DNA of 64,000 nt from Dehalococcoidia bacterium. GTDB lineage: Bacteria > Chloroflexota > Dehalococcoidia > Bin125. Shown piece after piece: positions 18,524 through 27,911 of this stretch (positions are counted from its first letter, which is position 1; each line of letters begins with the position of its first letter). Under the pieces are notes generated by a model. That model saw nothing but the letters and a program-made list of their open reading frames with translations, ran no database searches and was not told the origin of the DNA. Both the position numbers and the translations under genes were made by a program. Location of the stretch: the NCBI GenBank assembly GCA_022825265.1, contig JAJDXE010000011.1, positions 1 through 64,000 on the forward strand. Direction: 5' to 3'.

Positions 18524-20956
18524 CTAATCACCCCGAGCCGCTAGCGGAATCGTGCCGATCACGTCGTCCGCCTCCATCTGATCGACCTCCGCCTCCGTCA
18601 ACGAAGTCAATCGAGCCAGCACCCCCCGGGTATCCCGACCTAACGTCGGCGACGGTCGATCAGATTCCGGCCCGCTCCAGTTGGCGAACCGATACGGCTG
18701 CAATGGATAACGGCGAGAGCCGGCGTAGGTGTGGTGCTGGGTGATGAAGAAGTCGCGCGCCTGCAGGTGCTGGTCTTCGAGCAGTTCGCGTCCGGTGTAG
18801 ACCGCGCCTGCCGGGATGCGGAGCTCCTGCAAGGTGCGCATCAACTCCCCGGCGTCGCGGGATGACGTCCAGCCGGCGATGGCGGCGTCGATCGCCTCGC
18901 GGGCTGCGTCGCGATGAACAAAGTCCGATGCCATCTCGATCCAATCGTCGCGTCCCATCAGCCGCGCCAGGTCAGCGAACTGCGCGTCGGTCTCGCAGGC
19001 GATCGCGATCCAGTGATCGTCCACGCACGGGTAGGTGTTGTGCGGGGCAATCTGCGGGTGATAGTTGCCGCGCCGTCCGTGGTCTTCTCCCGAGATCGAA
19101 TAGGCAGTGACCGCCTCGCCCGTGAACGATGTCGCCGTCTCCGTCTGCGACAGGTCGATGTGACAGCCGCCCGGGTTGCCCTGCGCGTTCAACCGACGCC
19201 GACGCTCCAGAGCCGAGAGCAGCGCCAATGCGCCCATGACTCCAGCCAGCGGGTCGCCGCCCGTCGTGCCGCTGAAGATCGGCTGGTCGTCGGCGTAGCC
19301 GGTCAGATGCGGCAGTCCCGACATCTGCTCGGTCGTGTTGGCGAAGGCCGTGTAGTTCGACCAGGTGCCGGTCAGCCCGAACCCGGGCATCGAGATCATG
19401 ATCAGCTCAGGATTGATCTCTCGCAGCTCCTCGTAGCTCAGACCAAAGTTGCCCATCACGCGCGGCGTGTAGTTCTCAACCAGGATGTCCGCGCCCCGAA
19501 CCATGTGCCGGATCACATCCGACCCGCGCTGGTCGGTCAGATTGAGCGTGATCCCATGCTTGTTCCGGTTCACCCAGTTGAACTGCGGCGCCCACTCCCA
19601 CCAGAAATCATCGGTCGCTCCGCCTGCGCGCCAGCCGTCGATCCGCTGGACCGACTCAACCTTGATCACGTCCGCCCCGCCGTCGGCAAACACCAACGAC
19701 GTCATCGGACCCGACATGAACATCGACAGGTCAATGACCCGCAGCCCCTCCAACGGCCGCTGGACCCCCGCACTGCCGCTCCCTCTCCCTGAGGGAGAGG
19801 CTTGGGCTGAGGGCACTCCCCACACCTCAGCCCTCACCTCCTCTGTGTGCTCACCCAGCAACGGCGTCCGACCCCCAACCGGCCGCTCATCGCCGAACAT
19901 CCAGGGAACACCGGGCATCCGCACCCGGCCGGCGCGCGGATGCTCGAAGTCGAAGAAAAACTCCCGCTCCCGATGAGGCAGCAGGTTGACCACATCCGAC
20001 AGCGTCGGAATCAGACCGAACGGGATGCGCCAGGTCTGAGCATCGTGGAAGACATCTTCTGCTGTCCGTTCCCTGGTCAGTTCCGCCAGCTCACCGGCCA
20101 GCGAGCGTGAGTTGGCCATCCGCGACCATCCGTCGGCGTATTGCGGGTCGTCGACCAGGTCCGGTTGCCCGAAGAACTGGCACATCATCTCCCACTGAGC
20201 CTGCGTCAGCGTGTTCGCCCCGACGAAACCGTCCGACGTGGGCAGGATGAACGAGGGCGAAGGACCGATGTCGGCGCGGCGCTCGCCGCTGTTGCCGGTG
20301 TAGTCATACCGCTGGACCGGGAGCAGCGCGGCGTTGATCGCGGCCTCGATCACCGACACGTCCACGTGATCGCCCCGCCCGTACTCCAGCGCCCCACGCA
20401 CTGCGATCAACGCCGCCACGGCGGCGTACGCGCCGGTCAGGGTTTCGGTCACCGATGCGCCCAACTGCAACGGTTCCCGCTGCTCGCGTCCGCAGAGGTA
20501 GGTGAAGCCGCCCAGCGCGCCCGCGATCAGATGGTTCCACTGCCAATCTGCGTACGGACCGTCCGATCCGAATCCGGTCACCGTCGTCAGCACCACCCGA
20601 GGATTGCCCGCCGCCAGCTGCTCGTAACCGAGCCCCCGCCTCGCCAGGCTCGGTTCGGCCTCATGTGAGATCACCACATCTGCACGCTCGAGCAGCCGTG
20701 AGCGGAGCGCAAGATCGTCCCGACTGGATGGGTCGATGATCACGCTGCGCTTTGACGTGTTCGCATACAGGAACGGCGCCGACGCTTCGATGTCCTCAGA
20801 CCCGGCGAACGGACCGCGCCGACGCGCCGAATCTCCGTCGGGCGGCTCCAGCTTGATCACGTCCGCTCCCAGGTCGCCCAGCAACTTGGCGGCAAATGGG
20901 GCGGCAAGTCCCTCCGAGATGTCGAGGACCCGCAGTCCGTCGAGTGCTGTGGTCAT
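18524..20956 (-). CDS. Tandem-fused CaiB/BaiF class III CoA-transferase (two CaiB modules)
   Basis: MTTALDGLRVLDISEGLAAPFAAKLLGDLGADVIKLEPP and, after a linker, RPLEGLRVIDLSMFMSGPMTSLVFADGGADVIKVES. Confidence 0.9.
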   Translation of the reverse strand: MTTALDGLRVLDISEGLAAPFAAKLLGDLGADVIKLEPPDGDSARRRGPFAGSEDIEASAPFLYANTSKRSVIIDPSSRDDLALRSRLLERADVVISHEAEPSLARRGLGYEQLAAGNPRVVLTTVTGFGSDGPYADWQWNHLIAGALGGFTYLCGREQREPLQLGASVTETLTGAYAAVAALIAVRGALEYGRGDHVDVSVIEAAINAALLPVQRYDYTGNSGERRADIGPSPSFILPTSDGFVGANTLTQAQWEMMCQFFGQPDLVDDPQYADGWSRMANSRSLAGELAELTRERTAEDVFHDAQTWRIPFGLIPTLSDVVNLLPHREREFFFDFEHPRAGRVRMPGVPWMFGDERPVGGRTPLLGEHTEEVRAEVWGVPSAQASPSGRGSGSAGVQRPLEGLRVIDLSMFMSGPMTSLVFADGGADVIKVESVQRIDGWRAGGATDDFWWEWAPQFNWVNRNKHGITLNLTDQRGSDVIRHMVRGADILVENYTPRVMGNFGLSYEELREINPELIMISMPGFGLTGTWSNYTAFANTTEQMSGLPHLTGYADDQPIFSGTTGGDPLAGVMGALALLSALERRRRLNAQGNPGGCHIDLSQTETATSFTGEAVTAYSISGEDHGRRGNYHPQIAPHNTYPCVDDHWIAIACETDAQFADLARLMGRDDWIEMASDFVHRDAAREAIDAAIAGWTSSRDAGELMRTLQELRIPAGAVYTGRELLEDQHLQARDFFITQHHTYAGSRRYPLQPYRFANWSGPESDRPSPTLGRDTRGVLARLTSLTEAEVDQMEADDVIGTIPLAARGD
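19779..19835. repeat. Palindromic repeat inside the coding sequence at the CaiB-CaiB junction
   Basis: CCTCTCCC-TGA-GGGAGAGG (19782-19800) and GGGCTGAGG-n12-CCTCAGCCC (19804-19833). Confidence 0.7.
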
Positions 20957-21006
20957 GTACCCCGCTCCCGTCTTGCGGGCAGGGTAGTCGCAGGCATCCG
21001 AGACAT

Positions 21007-21252
21007 TCAGCGCTGCTCGCGGTACGCTCGCTGCTTCTCGATCGTGACGTTGGTCGCGCGGCGATACTCGGCCGACTTGTAGTGCGCCTCGAGTTGCGAA
21101 CGCAGGTCGTCTTCGTCTGCCGACGTGAACGACACGTTCATCACGTCGCACCAGACCGTGACCTCGTCTGCATCGGGACCCGCCGCGCGAAACGCGTCCC
21201 GAGCCGTGCGCCGCGCCAGCTGTTCATGCAGTCGATTCTTAAACCCGGCCAT
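21007..21252 (-). CDS. Hypothetical protein
   Basis: MAGFKNRLHEQLARRTARDAFRAAG..., 81-aa ORF divergent to a carboxylase gene. Confidence 0.5.
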   Translation of the reverse strand: MAGFKNRLHEQLARRTARDAFRAAGPDADEVTVWCDVMNVSFTSADEDDLRSQLEAHYKSAEYRRATNVTIEKQRAYREQR

Positions 21253-21315
21253 GGCCCCGCCTTCCAGCATCCGACCTAGACTCTGCCCAGCGTATGTGAA
21301 GGTCTGGAGTGAAGC

Positions 21316-22884
21316 ATGGTCTGGGAACCAGAGGTTGAGGAACTGCGCAAGCGGGCGGAACTCTCCGCCCGAGGCGGCACACCCGATCGGATCGATCGCC
21401 AACACCGGCTCGGTCGCCTCACGGTGCGGGAGCGAATCGACGGGCTGCTCGATCCCGGTTCATTCCACGAGGTCGGGGCGTTGGCCGGACTGGGCGAATA
21501 CGACGAGGGCGAGCTGGTCGACTTCACCCCCGCCTCCTACGTCATGGGCCTGGGCAAGATCGACGGCCGCACCGTCGCCATCGGCGGCGAGGACTTCACC
21601 ATCCAGGGCGGCTCGGCCGTGTTTCCCATGCAGCGATCCAAGGGCGGCCTGGGCGGATTCTGCGAGGAGTTGGCGGTCGAGTATCGCGTCCCCTTGATCC
21701 TCCTGATCGACGGCGCCGGCGCCAACGTCAGCGTGACCAAGCAGATGGGCACCACCTACCTGCCCAACGGCGGCACGAACTTCGTCACCTCGATCGAGGC
21801 GATGCGCAATGTGCCGGTATTGGCCGGCGTCCTCGGCGCCATTGCCGGCGGACCGGCCGGACGCGCGCTGATGGTCCACTGGAGCGTGATGACCAAGGGA
21901 CGCTCGGCGATGTTCGCCGCCGGACCGCCGGTCGTCAAGCGCGGCATCGGACACGACGTGACCAACGAATCGCTGGGCGGCTCTCAGGTCCACGTGCATA
22001 CCTCCGGCTGCATCGACAACGAGGCTGAAGACGAGCAGGACGCCTTCCGCCAGATTCGGGCCATGCTCTCCTACTTGCCCGACAACGTGAACGAACTGCC
22101 GCCCGCCGCTCCGGCGCTCGACGCTCCGGAAGGCGCGGGCGAGAAGCTGATCGATCTCGTGCCGCGCAACACCCGCCGCCCCTACTCGATGTACAGGCTG
22201 ATCAGTTCGGTGGTCGACGGCGGAGAGTTCTTCGAGGTCAAGCCGCATTGGGGCACCTCGGTGATCACCGCGCTCGCCCGCGTCGACGGCCTGCCGATCG
22301 GCATCGTCGCCAACAACCCACTCAAGAACGGCGGAGCGCTCGACCGCGACGGCTCGGACAAGCAGACCCACTTCCTTGAGCTCTGCAACTACTTCCACAT
22401 CCCGATCGTCTATCTCGTCGACGTGCCCGGCTTCATGATCGGCGAACAGGCCGAGCAAGAGGGAACGCTGCGCTCCGGCATGCGTGCCGTCTGGGTCGGC
22501 CTGCAGGCCACGGTGCCGCAACTGACCATCGTGATCCGCAAGTGCTATGGCATGGCCGGCATGGCCACCGGCAATCCGAAACGGCTCAACTACCGCCTCG
22601 GCTGGCCATCTGGCGAGTGGGGCTCGATCCCGATCGAGGGCGGAGTCGACGCCGCCTACCGCCGAGAAATCGCCAACGCGCCCGACCCCGAAGCCAAACG
22701 CGAAGAGATCGAGGCCGACCTGCGCCAGCTCCGCAACGTCTTCCTCACCGCCGAAACCTTCGGCATCGAAGAGATCATCGACCCCCGCAAGACCCGCAGC
22801 TACCTCCAGCAGTTCGTCGAGCGAGCCTACAAAGTCCTCCCCCACGAACTCGAATCCAAACCCCTCTACGGCGTGCGCCCATAG
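21316..22884 (+). CDS. Acyl-CoA carboxylase carboxyltransferase subunit (propionyl-CoA carboxylase beta-like)
   Basis: RIDGLLDPGSFHEVG, GGSAVFPMQRSKGGLGGF, VDVPGFMIGEQAEQEGTLR. Confidence 0.9.
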   Translation: MVWEPEVEELRKRAELSARGGTPDRIDRQHRLGRLTVRERIDGLLDPGSFHEVGALAGLGEYDEGELVDFTPASYVMGLGKIDGRTVAIGGEDFTIQGGSAVFPMQRSKGGLGGFCEELAVEYRVPLILLIDGAGANVSVTKQMGTTYLPNGGTNFVTSIEAMRNVPVLAGVLGAIAGGPAGRALMVHWSVMTKGRSAMFAAGPPVVKRGIGHDVTNESLGGSQVHVHTSGCIDNEAEDEQDAFRQIRAMLSYLPDNVNELPPAAPALDAPEGAGEKLIDLVPRNTRRPYSMYRLISSVVDGGEFFEVKPHWGTSVITALARVDGLPIGIVANNPLKNGGALDRDGSDKQTHFLELCNYFHIPIVYLVDVPGFMIGEQAEQEGTLRSGMRAVWVGLQATVPQLTIVIRKCYGMAGMATGNPKRLNYRLGWPSGEWGSIPIEGGVDAAYRREIANAPDPEAKREEIEADLRQLRNVFLTAETFGIEEIIDPRKTRSYLQQFVERAYKVLPHELESKPLYGVRP

Positions 22885-22892
22885 GGACCGCG

Positions 22893-23792
22893 ATGCGATT
22901 CTCGATCCCGCGTCATGCCGTCTGGCTGCTGGTATCGCTCGCGATTGCTGTGGCAACGCTCATAGCTTGCGCGAGTGGCGAGCATGCGGCGGAGCCTCTA
23001 TCGCTGTCCTTGAGCGCACCAGAGATCTGCGAAACCGGGCGGGCGCAGGAATCCTACGGGGTAACCGTCGAGGTGGACGAGAAAGGCAACTCCACGGAGC
23101 AAGAGAGGAGCTATGGATGGGGAGGGATCGCCAGTGTGTCCATCGGCTGGTCGGTGAGCGGGGGCAACGCCCCGTACAGCTTGGTGATCTACAACGAGTC
23201 CGGCCACCGGGAACTCGCTTACACGGGCAAGTGGGGCACAGCCTCGGTCGGCTGCGCCGACACCTCGGGCGGCACTTCGTTCCGGTTCGGCGAGCGGCTG
23301 TACAGCGTCGACCCGCAGGTGGATTCGGGCTGGAAGACCCTCCGCGGGGTCGTGACGGACGCCAATGGAGGCACGGCGGGGGCGACGACACGGTTCTATG
23401 TGATTCGAACCGATGCGGAAATCCTGCGGCGTGGACAGACCTATCGCGTCTGGGGCGATCACCTGGTTACCGCTCCCAGTTCGTACGATGTCGGCCTCAC
23501 GAGTCCGTCGGAAGTTGAATGTCCTGAGGATGCTCCTGCCAGTTATCGCTGCGAGCCGGCATTCGGACTCCTCCTGTTTCCCGACGGGCACCAAAACGAC
23601 TGGACAACTGCGATTGCGCAGGTAAATCTCTACGTCACTGACGGAACGGAGGAGTCGCGCTGGCGCAAGCTGGATGACGGTACCTGGATTGAGATCGCTG
23701 CGTCTGTTCGGTCGCCATCAACTGAGGATGATCCAGTTATAGAAGCGTTGGATGAGATAGCGGAGTCCGTTGGCCGACTCCCTCAGCATTAG
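22893..23792 (+). CDS. Hypothetical secreted/lipoprotein-like protein
   Basis: MRFSIPRHAVWLLVSLAIAVATLIACASGE has a signal-peptide/lipobox-like N-terminus. Confidence 0.65.
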   Translation: MRFSIPRHAVWLLVSLAIAVATLIACASGEHAAEPLSLSLSAPEICETGRAQESYGVTVEVDEKGNSTEQERSYGWGGIASVSIGWSVSGGNAPYSLVIYNESGHRELAYTGKWGTASVGCADTSGGTSFRFGERLYSVDPQVDSGWKTLRGVVTDANGGTAGATTRFYVIRTDAEILRRGQTYRVWGDHLVTAPSSYDVGLTSPSEVECPEDAPASYRCEPAFGLLLFPDGHQNDWTTAIAQVNLYVTDGTEESRWRKLDDGTWIEIAASVRSPSTEDDPVIEALDEIAESVGRLPQH

Positions 23793-23823
23793 ACGGATGA
23801 AGTCCTGTCGCAGCCCTCAATGG

Positions 23824-24645
23824 CTAAAGCCCGGCCGCTCGCGCTGCCAACACCGCGACCCCGGCCGCCAGACAGTATGCCGCGAAGGGAAGCAGGCTCC
23901 GACCCCGAACCAGCCAGAGCAGAGCCTTGATCGCAATCAGTGCGGTCGCGAACGAGACCAACGCCCCCACGATCAGCGCACCAGCATCGACAGACGGACC
24001 GTCATCGATGAGCGCGGCAACCGCCAGCACGCCCGCTCCGGCGAGCGCCGGCATCGACAGCCAGAACGCCCAGCGCGCCGCCGCTTCCCGACTCTGGCCC
24101 AGCGCCATGCCCGCCACCATGCACATCCCTGAGCGGGAGATGCCCGGCAGAACCGCCAGGCACTGCGCGATACCGATGGCCAGCGACCGGCGTTCGTCGA
24201 GGTCGCCCGGAGACGCCGATGCGCCAGATCGACGCACCCGCCACTCCGCCCCGGCAATCAGACCTCCGGTCACGAGCAGGAACGCGCCGGCCGTCGTCGC
24301 GTTGCGGAGGTCGTCTTGCAGGGTTTCGTAGAACAACCCGCCGACGATCACGATTGGAACCGTGCCGATAAGGCCCAGCCAGATCAGGCGTCGCGGGCGG
24401 AGACCCTCAACGGTTCCTTCGTCCGCTCTCAGTCCGCTCAGAACACTCCAGACCTCGCGTCGGAAGGCGAAGAGGATCGCGGCCAGCGTCCCGACATGGA
24501 CGGCAACATCGAAGTCGAGGCCCTGATCCTCCCAACCGAACAACCAGCGGGCCAGCACCAGGTGTCCGCTCGACGAGATCGGCAGGAACTCGGTCAGTCC
24601 CTGGACGATGGCGAGGACGATGGCTTCAAGGATGCTCACGTACAA
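23824..24645 (-). CDS. uppP: Undecaprenyl-diphosphate phosphatase
   Basis: AIVQGLTEFLPISSSGHLVL, LPGISRSGMCMVAGMALGQSREAAARWAFWLSMPAL. Confidence 0.95.
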   Translation of the reverse strand: MYVSILEAIVLAIVQGLTEFLPISSSGHLVLARWLFGWEDQGLDFDVAVHVGTLAAILFAFRREVWSVLSGLRADEGTVEGLRPRRLIWLGLIGTVPIVIVGGLFYETLQDDLRNATTAGAFLLVTGGLIAGAEWRVRRSGASASPGDLDERRSLAIGIAQCLAVLPGISRSGMCMVAGMALGQSREAAARWAFWLSMPALAGAGVLAVAALIDDGPSVDAGALIVGALVSFATALIAIKALLWLVRGRSLLPFAAYCLAAGVAVLAARAAGL

Positions 24646-24674
24646 TCGACTCCGAATTCACTCTAGGAGCCGCT

Positions 24675-25340
24675 ATGGACATCACCGAGGTCATCCGCAC
24701 GACCTTTGCCGCCCGACAGTTCACCGACGACCCTGTCCCCGACGACGCGATCGAACGCATGCTCGAACATGCTCGCTTCGCGCCTTCCGGAGGCAACCGC
24801 CAGGGCTGGCACGTGATCGTCGTCCGCGACCCTGAAATCCGCGCCGCCATTGCTCAGGCCGCCGAGCGTCCGGCCAAGCGCTACATGGCGATGCAGCAGG
24901 CCGGCGAAGGCCCCTGGAACGCCGCCTTCCCATCCTCAGTCACCGACGAGTCGGCAGCCAGTCTGCCCACGCCCAGGCGGCTGATGGACCCGTACGTCGA
25001 TGCGCCGGTCCTGCTCGCCGTCGTCGTCGACCTCGGCGTCGTGGCCTCGGTGGACAAGGAGCTCGACCGCGTCGGCGTGATCTCCGGCGGATCGATCTAC
25101 CCGTTCGTCTGGAGCATCCTGCTGATGGCCCGCAACGAAGGCTTCGGCGGCACCCTGACCACGATCCCGATCGCCAACGAACCCGAACTCAAACCCCTCC
25201 TCGGTCTGCCCGACCACTATGCGATCGCCGCTTTCCTGCCGATTGGCAAGCCGGTCAAGCAACTCACCAGGCTCAAGCGAGGACCAGTGGACGGCTTCGC
25301 GACCATCGATCGCTTCGACGGCGAGAACTTCGTCGTCTAA
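24675..25340 (+). CDS. Nitroreductase family protein
   Basis: TTFAARQFTDDPVPDDAIERMLEHARFAPSGGNRQGWHVIVVRD. Confidence 0.9.
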   Translation: MDITEVIRTTFAARQFTDDPVPDDAIERMLEHARFAPSGGNRQGWHVIVVRDPEIRAAIAQAAERPAKRYMAMQQAGEGPWNAAFPSSVTDESAASLPTPRRLMDPYVDAPVLLAVVVDLGVVASVDKELDRVGVISGGSIYPFVWSILLMARNEGFGGTLTTIPIANEPELKPLLGLPDHYAIAAFLPIGKPVKQLTRLKRGPVDGFATIDRFDGENFVV

Positions 25341-25357
25341 CCAATGGGAGCGGAGCA

Positions 25358-26335
25358 ATGATTTGGTCGCCGGTCGGCGCGCTCCTGGCCGTCTTGACGG
25401 CAACGCTCGCCGCCGCCGCGATTCTCGGGGTCGTCTCGGCGGCCGACCCCGTGCCCAGCTTCTCAATCGAGGTTCGCGCCCGGCTGCACGACAGCGGCCG
25501 GATCGAGTTCGGCGTCCAGACGGAACAGGGCATCAGGTTTCCGAGGGCCCGCTTCCTTAGAGAGAACATCGCGCACACCAGTTGGATCGTCAGTTCGCCG
25601 ATCCAAGTCAACGGCTTTGAAACGCGCGTGATCGCGCGTCGCCTGACCGACGGGCGCACAGAGTTCGCGCTGCGTCTGGAGGGCGTGACCGTCAAGCCGC
25701 GACGATCCATCCTGCCGGCGTCGGCCGCACCGGGGAGCTGGTACCGCTCACAGGCCGTCGAGGTCGAGCGAATCCAGGACCCTGACTCTGCCGATCAACG
25801 TCATCTGCTTGCCCGGGCAGCATCGATCCGCGCCGACGCCACCACGCCCGACCTCACCGGCCTGGTCGGCTGGCTCAACGGCGAGCCGACCACGATCGCT
25901 CGCGAACTGGCCAGGGGCAACGTGGTCCTGATCGATTTCTGGACCTTCGGCTGTTACAACTGCCAGAACACGCTTCCCTATCTCACGGCCTGGGACGAGA
26001 AGTACCGCGATCACGGGCTCGTCATCCTCGGCGTCCACCGACCAGAGTTCGCGTACGAAGAGGATCCCGAGCGGATTCGCGACGCCATTGCGCGATACGG
26101 CATCGAGTACTCGGTACCGCTGGACAATGACGCCCGCACCTGGCGCGCCTATCGCAACCGCTGGTGGCCGGCCAAGTATCTGATCGGACCGACGGATGAG
26201 ACGTCAATGGCCCTGCGCTACCGACACATCGGTGAGGGCCGCTACGAGCGCACGGAGCGAGCCATCCGTGCCGCGCTGCAAGCAGCCGGTCACGATCTGA
26301 GCGGCGTGCCGTTCGGTGTTGAAGTCGACAGCTAG
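25358..26335 (+). CDS. Thioredoxin-like (DipZ/TlpA type) protein with N-terminal repeat domain
   Basis: IDFWTFGCYNCQNTLPYL; N-terminal ARLHDSGRIEFG...FPRARF and IARRLTDGRTEFALRLEG. Confidence 0.8.
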   Translation: MIWSPVGALLAVLTATLAAAAILGVVSAADPVPSFSIEVRARLHDSGRIEFGVQTEQGIRFPRARFLRENIAHTSWIVSSPIQVNGFETRVIARRLTDGRTEFALRLEGVTVKPRRSILPASAAPGSWYRSQAVEVERIQDPDSADQRHLLARAASIRADATTPDLTGLVGWLNGEPTTIARELARGNVVLIDFWTFGCYNCQNTLPYLTAWDEKYRDHGLVILGVHRPEFAYEEDPERIRDAIARYGIEYSVPLDNDARTWRAYRNRWWPAKYLIGPTDETSMALRYRHIGEGRYERTERAIRAALQAAGHDLSGVPFGVEVDS

Positions 26336-26351
26336 CTGACTGTGGAGCCGG

Positions 26352-27509
26352 TCAACCCTGAGCAGCGATGATCGCGTCCAATTCCTGTTTCAACCGAGGC
26401 AGAATCTCGTCGTAGGGATAGTGTCCCAGCGATTCCTCGCCTCGCTTGAGGTTGACGGCCAGTGGGCCGCACCAGAGACCGAGGTCGGCATCGTCGGTTT
26501 CCCCTGGGCCATTCACACGGCAGCCCATCACGGCGATGGTGATGTCGTACTCGCTGGCGTATTCGGTCATCGCCTTGACGTCCTGGGCGAGGTCGACGAA
26601 CTTCTCATTCTCAACCCGTGAGCAAGAGGGGCAAGAAATGATGTTTAGGCCCTCGTCAAACTTCGGTGGTACCGAACGGAATCGGCCGGCGGCGATGTCG
26701 GAGAGGATGTCCCTGGCGACATCGATTTCCATGCCTTTGTCGTCGAACGGAACCGTCAAGGAGACGCGCACCGTGTCGCCGATGCCCTGCGAGACGAGTT
26801 GTTCAAAGGCAACTCGTGTTTTGATCACACCCTCCGGCGGCATACCAGCTTCGGTGACGCCGAGATGCAAAGGCACGTCCGGCCGCTCGGCAGCGAACTT
26901 CTGGTTGACCTCAACAACCTGTTTCCAGTCGGAGTCTTTCAATGAGACGACATATCGCTCGTATCCGAATTCGTCGAGCAGCGCGCAGTGCTCGGAGGCT
27001 GAGGCCACAATTGCAGAGACATGGTCGTCTGGGTAGCGCTCCAACATGCGCGGGTCGATTGAGCCGCAGTTCACGCCGACCCGGATGGCGCAGTCGTTGT
27101 GCGCAGCAGTCTCCGCGATGAACGCGACCTTGTCTCTGACCGACTTCGACTTTTCGTGGTGGTGCAGATGGCCTGGGTTGTAGCGAATCTTGTCAACATG
27201 CGGCGCGACCTGAGTGCAGAGGCGGTAGTTCTCCTGCAAGTCGACCGATAGCGGCGCTTCGGTCTGTTCACGAACAGCGGCTAGCGCTTCGACGTCCTTG
27301 CGTGAATCGACCGCGACGCGCACGAGGTCGGCGCCGGCTGTCTCGAGCAGCTTCACCTGGCGGACTGTGGCGTCGATGTCCTGCGTCCGCGTCGCCGCCA
27401 TCGACTGCACCACGATCGGGTTGCCGCCGCCGATCGTCACGTCCCGGACCCGCACTGGCCGCGTTGGATTCCGACGCAGGTCGCCGGTCAGCTGAATCGT
27501 CTCCGCCAT
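26352..27509 (-). CDS. ispG: 4-hydroxy-3-methylbut-2-enyl diphosphate synthase
   Basis: [48 protein letters not shown] ... [10 protein letters not shown] iron-sulfur motifs. Confidence 0.97.
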   Translation of the reverse strand: MAETIQLTGDLRRNPTRPVRVRDVTIGGGNPIVVQSMAATRTQDIDATVRQVKLLETAGADLVRVAVDSRKDVEALAAVREQTEAPLSVDLQENYRLCTQVAPHVDKIRYNPGHLHHHEKSKSVRDKVAFIAETAAHNDCAIRVGVNCGSIDPRMLERYPDDHVSAIVASASEHCALLDEFGYERYVVSLKDSDWKQVVEVNQKFAAERPDVPLHLGVTEAGMPPEGVIKTRVAFEQLVSQGIGDTVRVSLTVPFDDKGMEIDVARDILSDIAAGRFRSVPPKFDEGLNIISCPSCSRVENEKFVDLAQDVKAMTEYASEYDITIAVMGCRVNGPGETDDADLGLWCGPLAVNLKRGEESLGHYPYDEILPRLKQELDAIIAAQG

Positions 27510-27557
27510 TGATGTCGCCTCTCCCTCAGCCGATCATGTGCATCGTACCGTTGATGC

Positions 27558-27869
27558 GTGCTCATCAATGTGATCTTCCTGATTCTGTTTGCCGGAGCGT
27601 GGTCGTTCCTGGCGATGCTCAGCTGGATCGTGCTCAGCGTTCCGCGTCGCGCGCGCGGCGCGCTCTGGGCGGCACCCTTTGCCTGGCTCGGCGGAGTCGG
27701 AGGTGGCGCGATCGTGCCTCTGGCTGGACTGGACAACCAAATGGGCATCGGTGTGTCGATGATCGCCGCGCTTGTCTGCTCGGCAATTGCATGTTGGTTG
27801 AGCTTCAAGGTCTGGGACTCCTTCGGACTCGGCGCTCGATTCGCAGGTTTGGCGCGCCGGAATCGCTGA
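27558..27869 (+). CDS. Hypothetical small membrane protein
   Basis: Hydrophobic 103-aa ORF, MLINVIFLILFAGAWSFLAMLSWIVLSV. Confidence 0.5.
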   Translation: MLINVIFLILFAGAWSFLAMLSWIVLSVPRRARGALWAAPFAWLGGVGGGAIVPLAGLDNQMGIGVSMIAALVCSAIACWLSFKVWDSFGLGARFAGLARRNR

Positions 27870-27911
27870 TATCGTCGGGCCAATAGCAATTCAGATATTG
27901 GAATTCCCGAC

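Noticed and set aside
21460-22956. 498-aa minus-strand ORF opposite the carboxyltransferase gene
   Set aside because: Shadow ORF; coding strand has strong family motifs.
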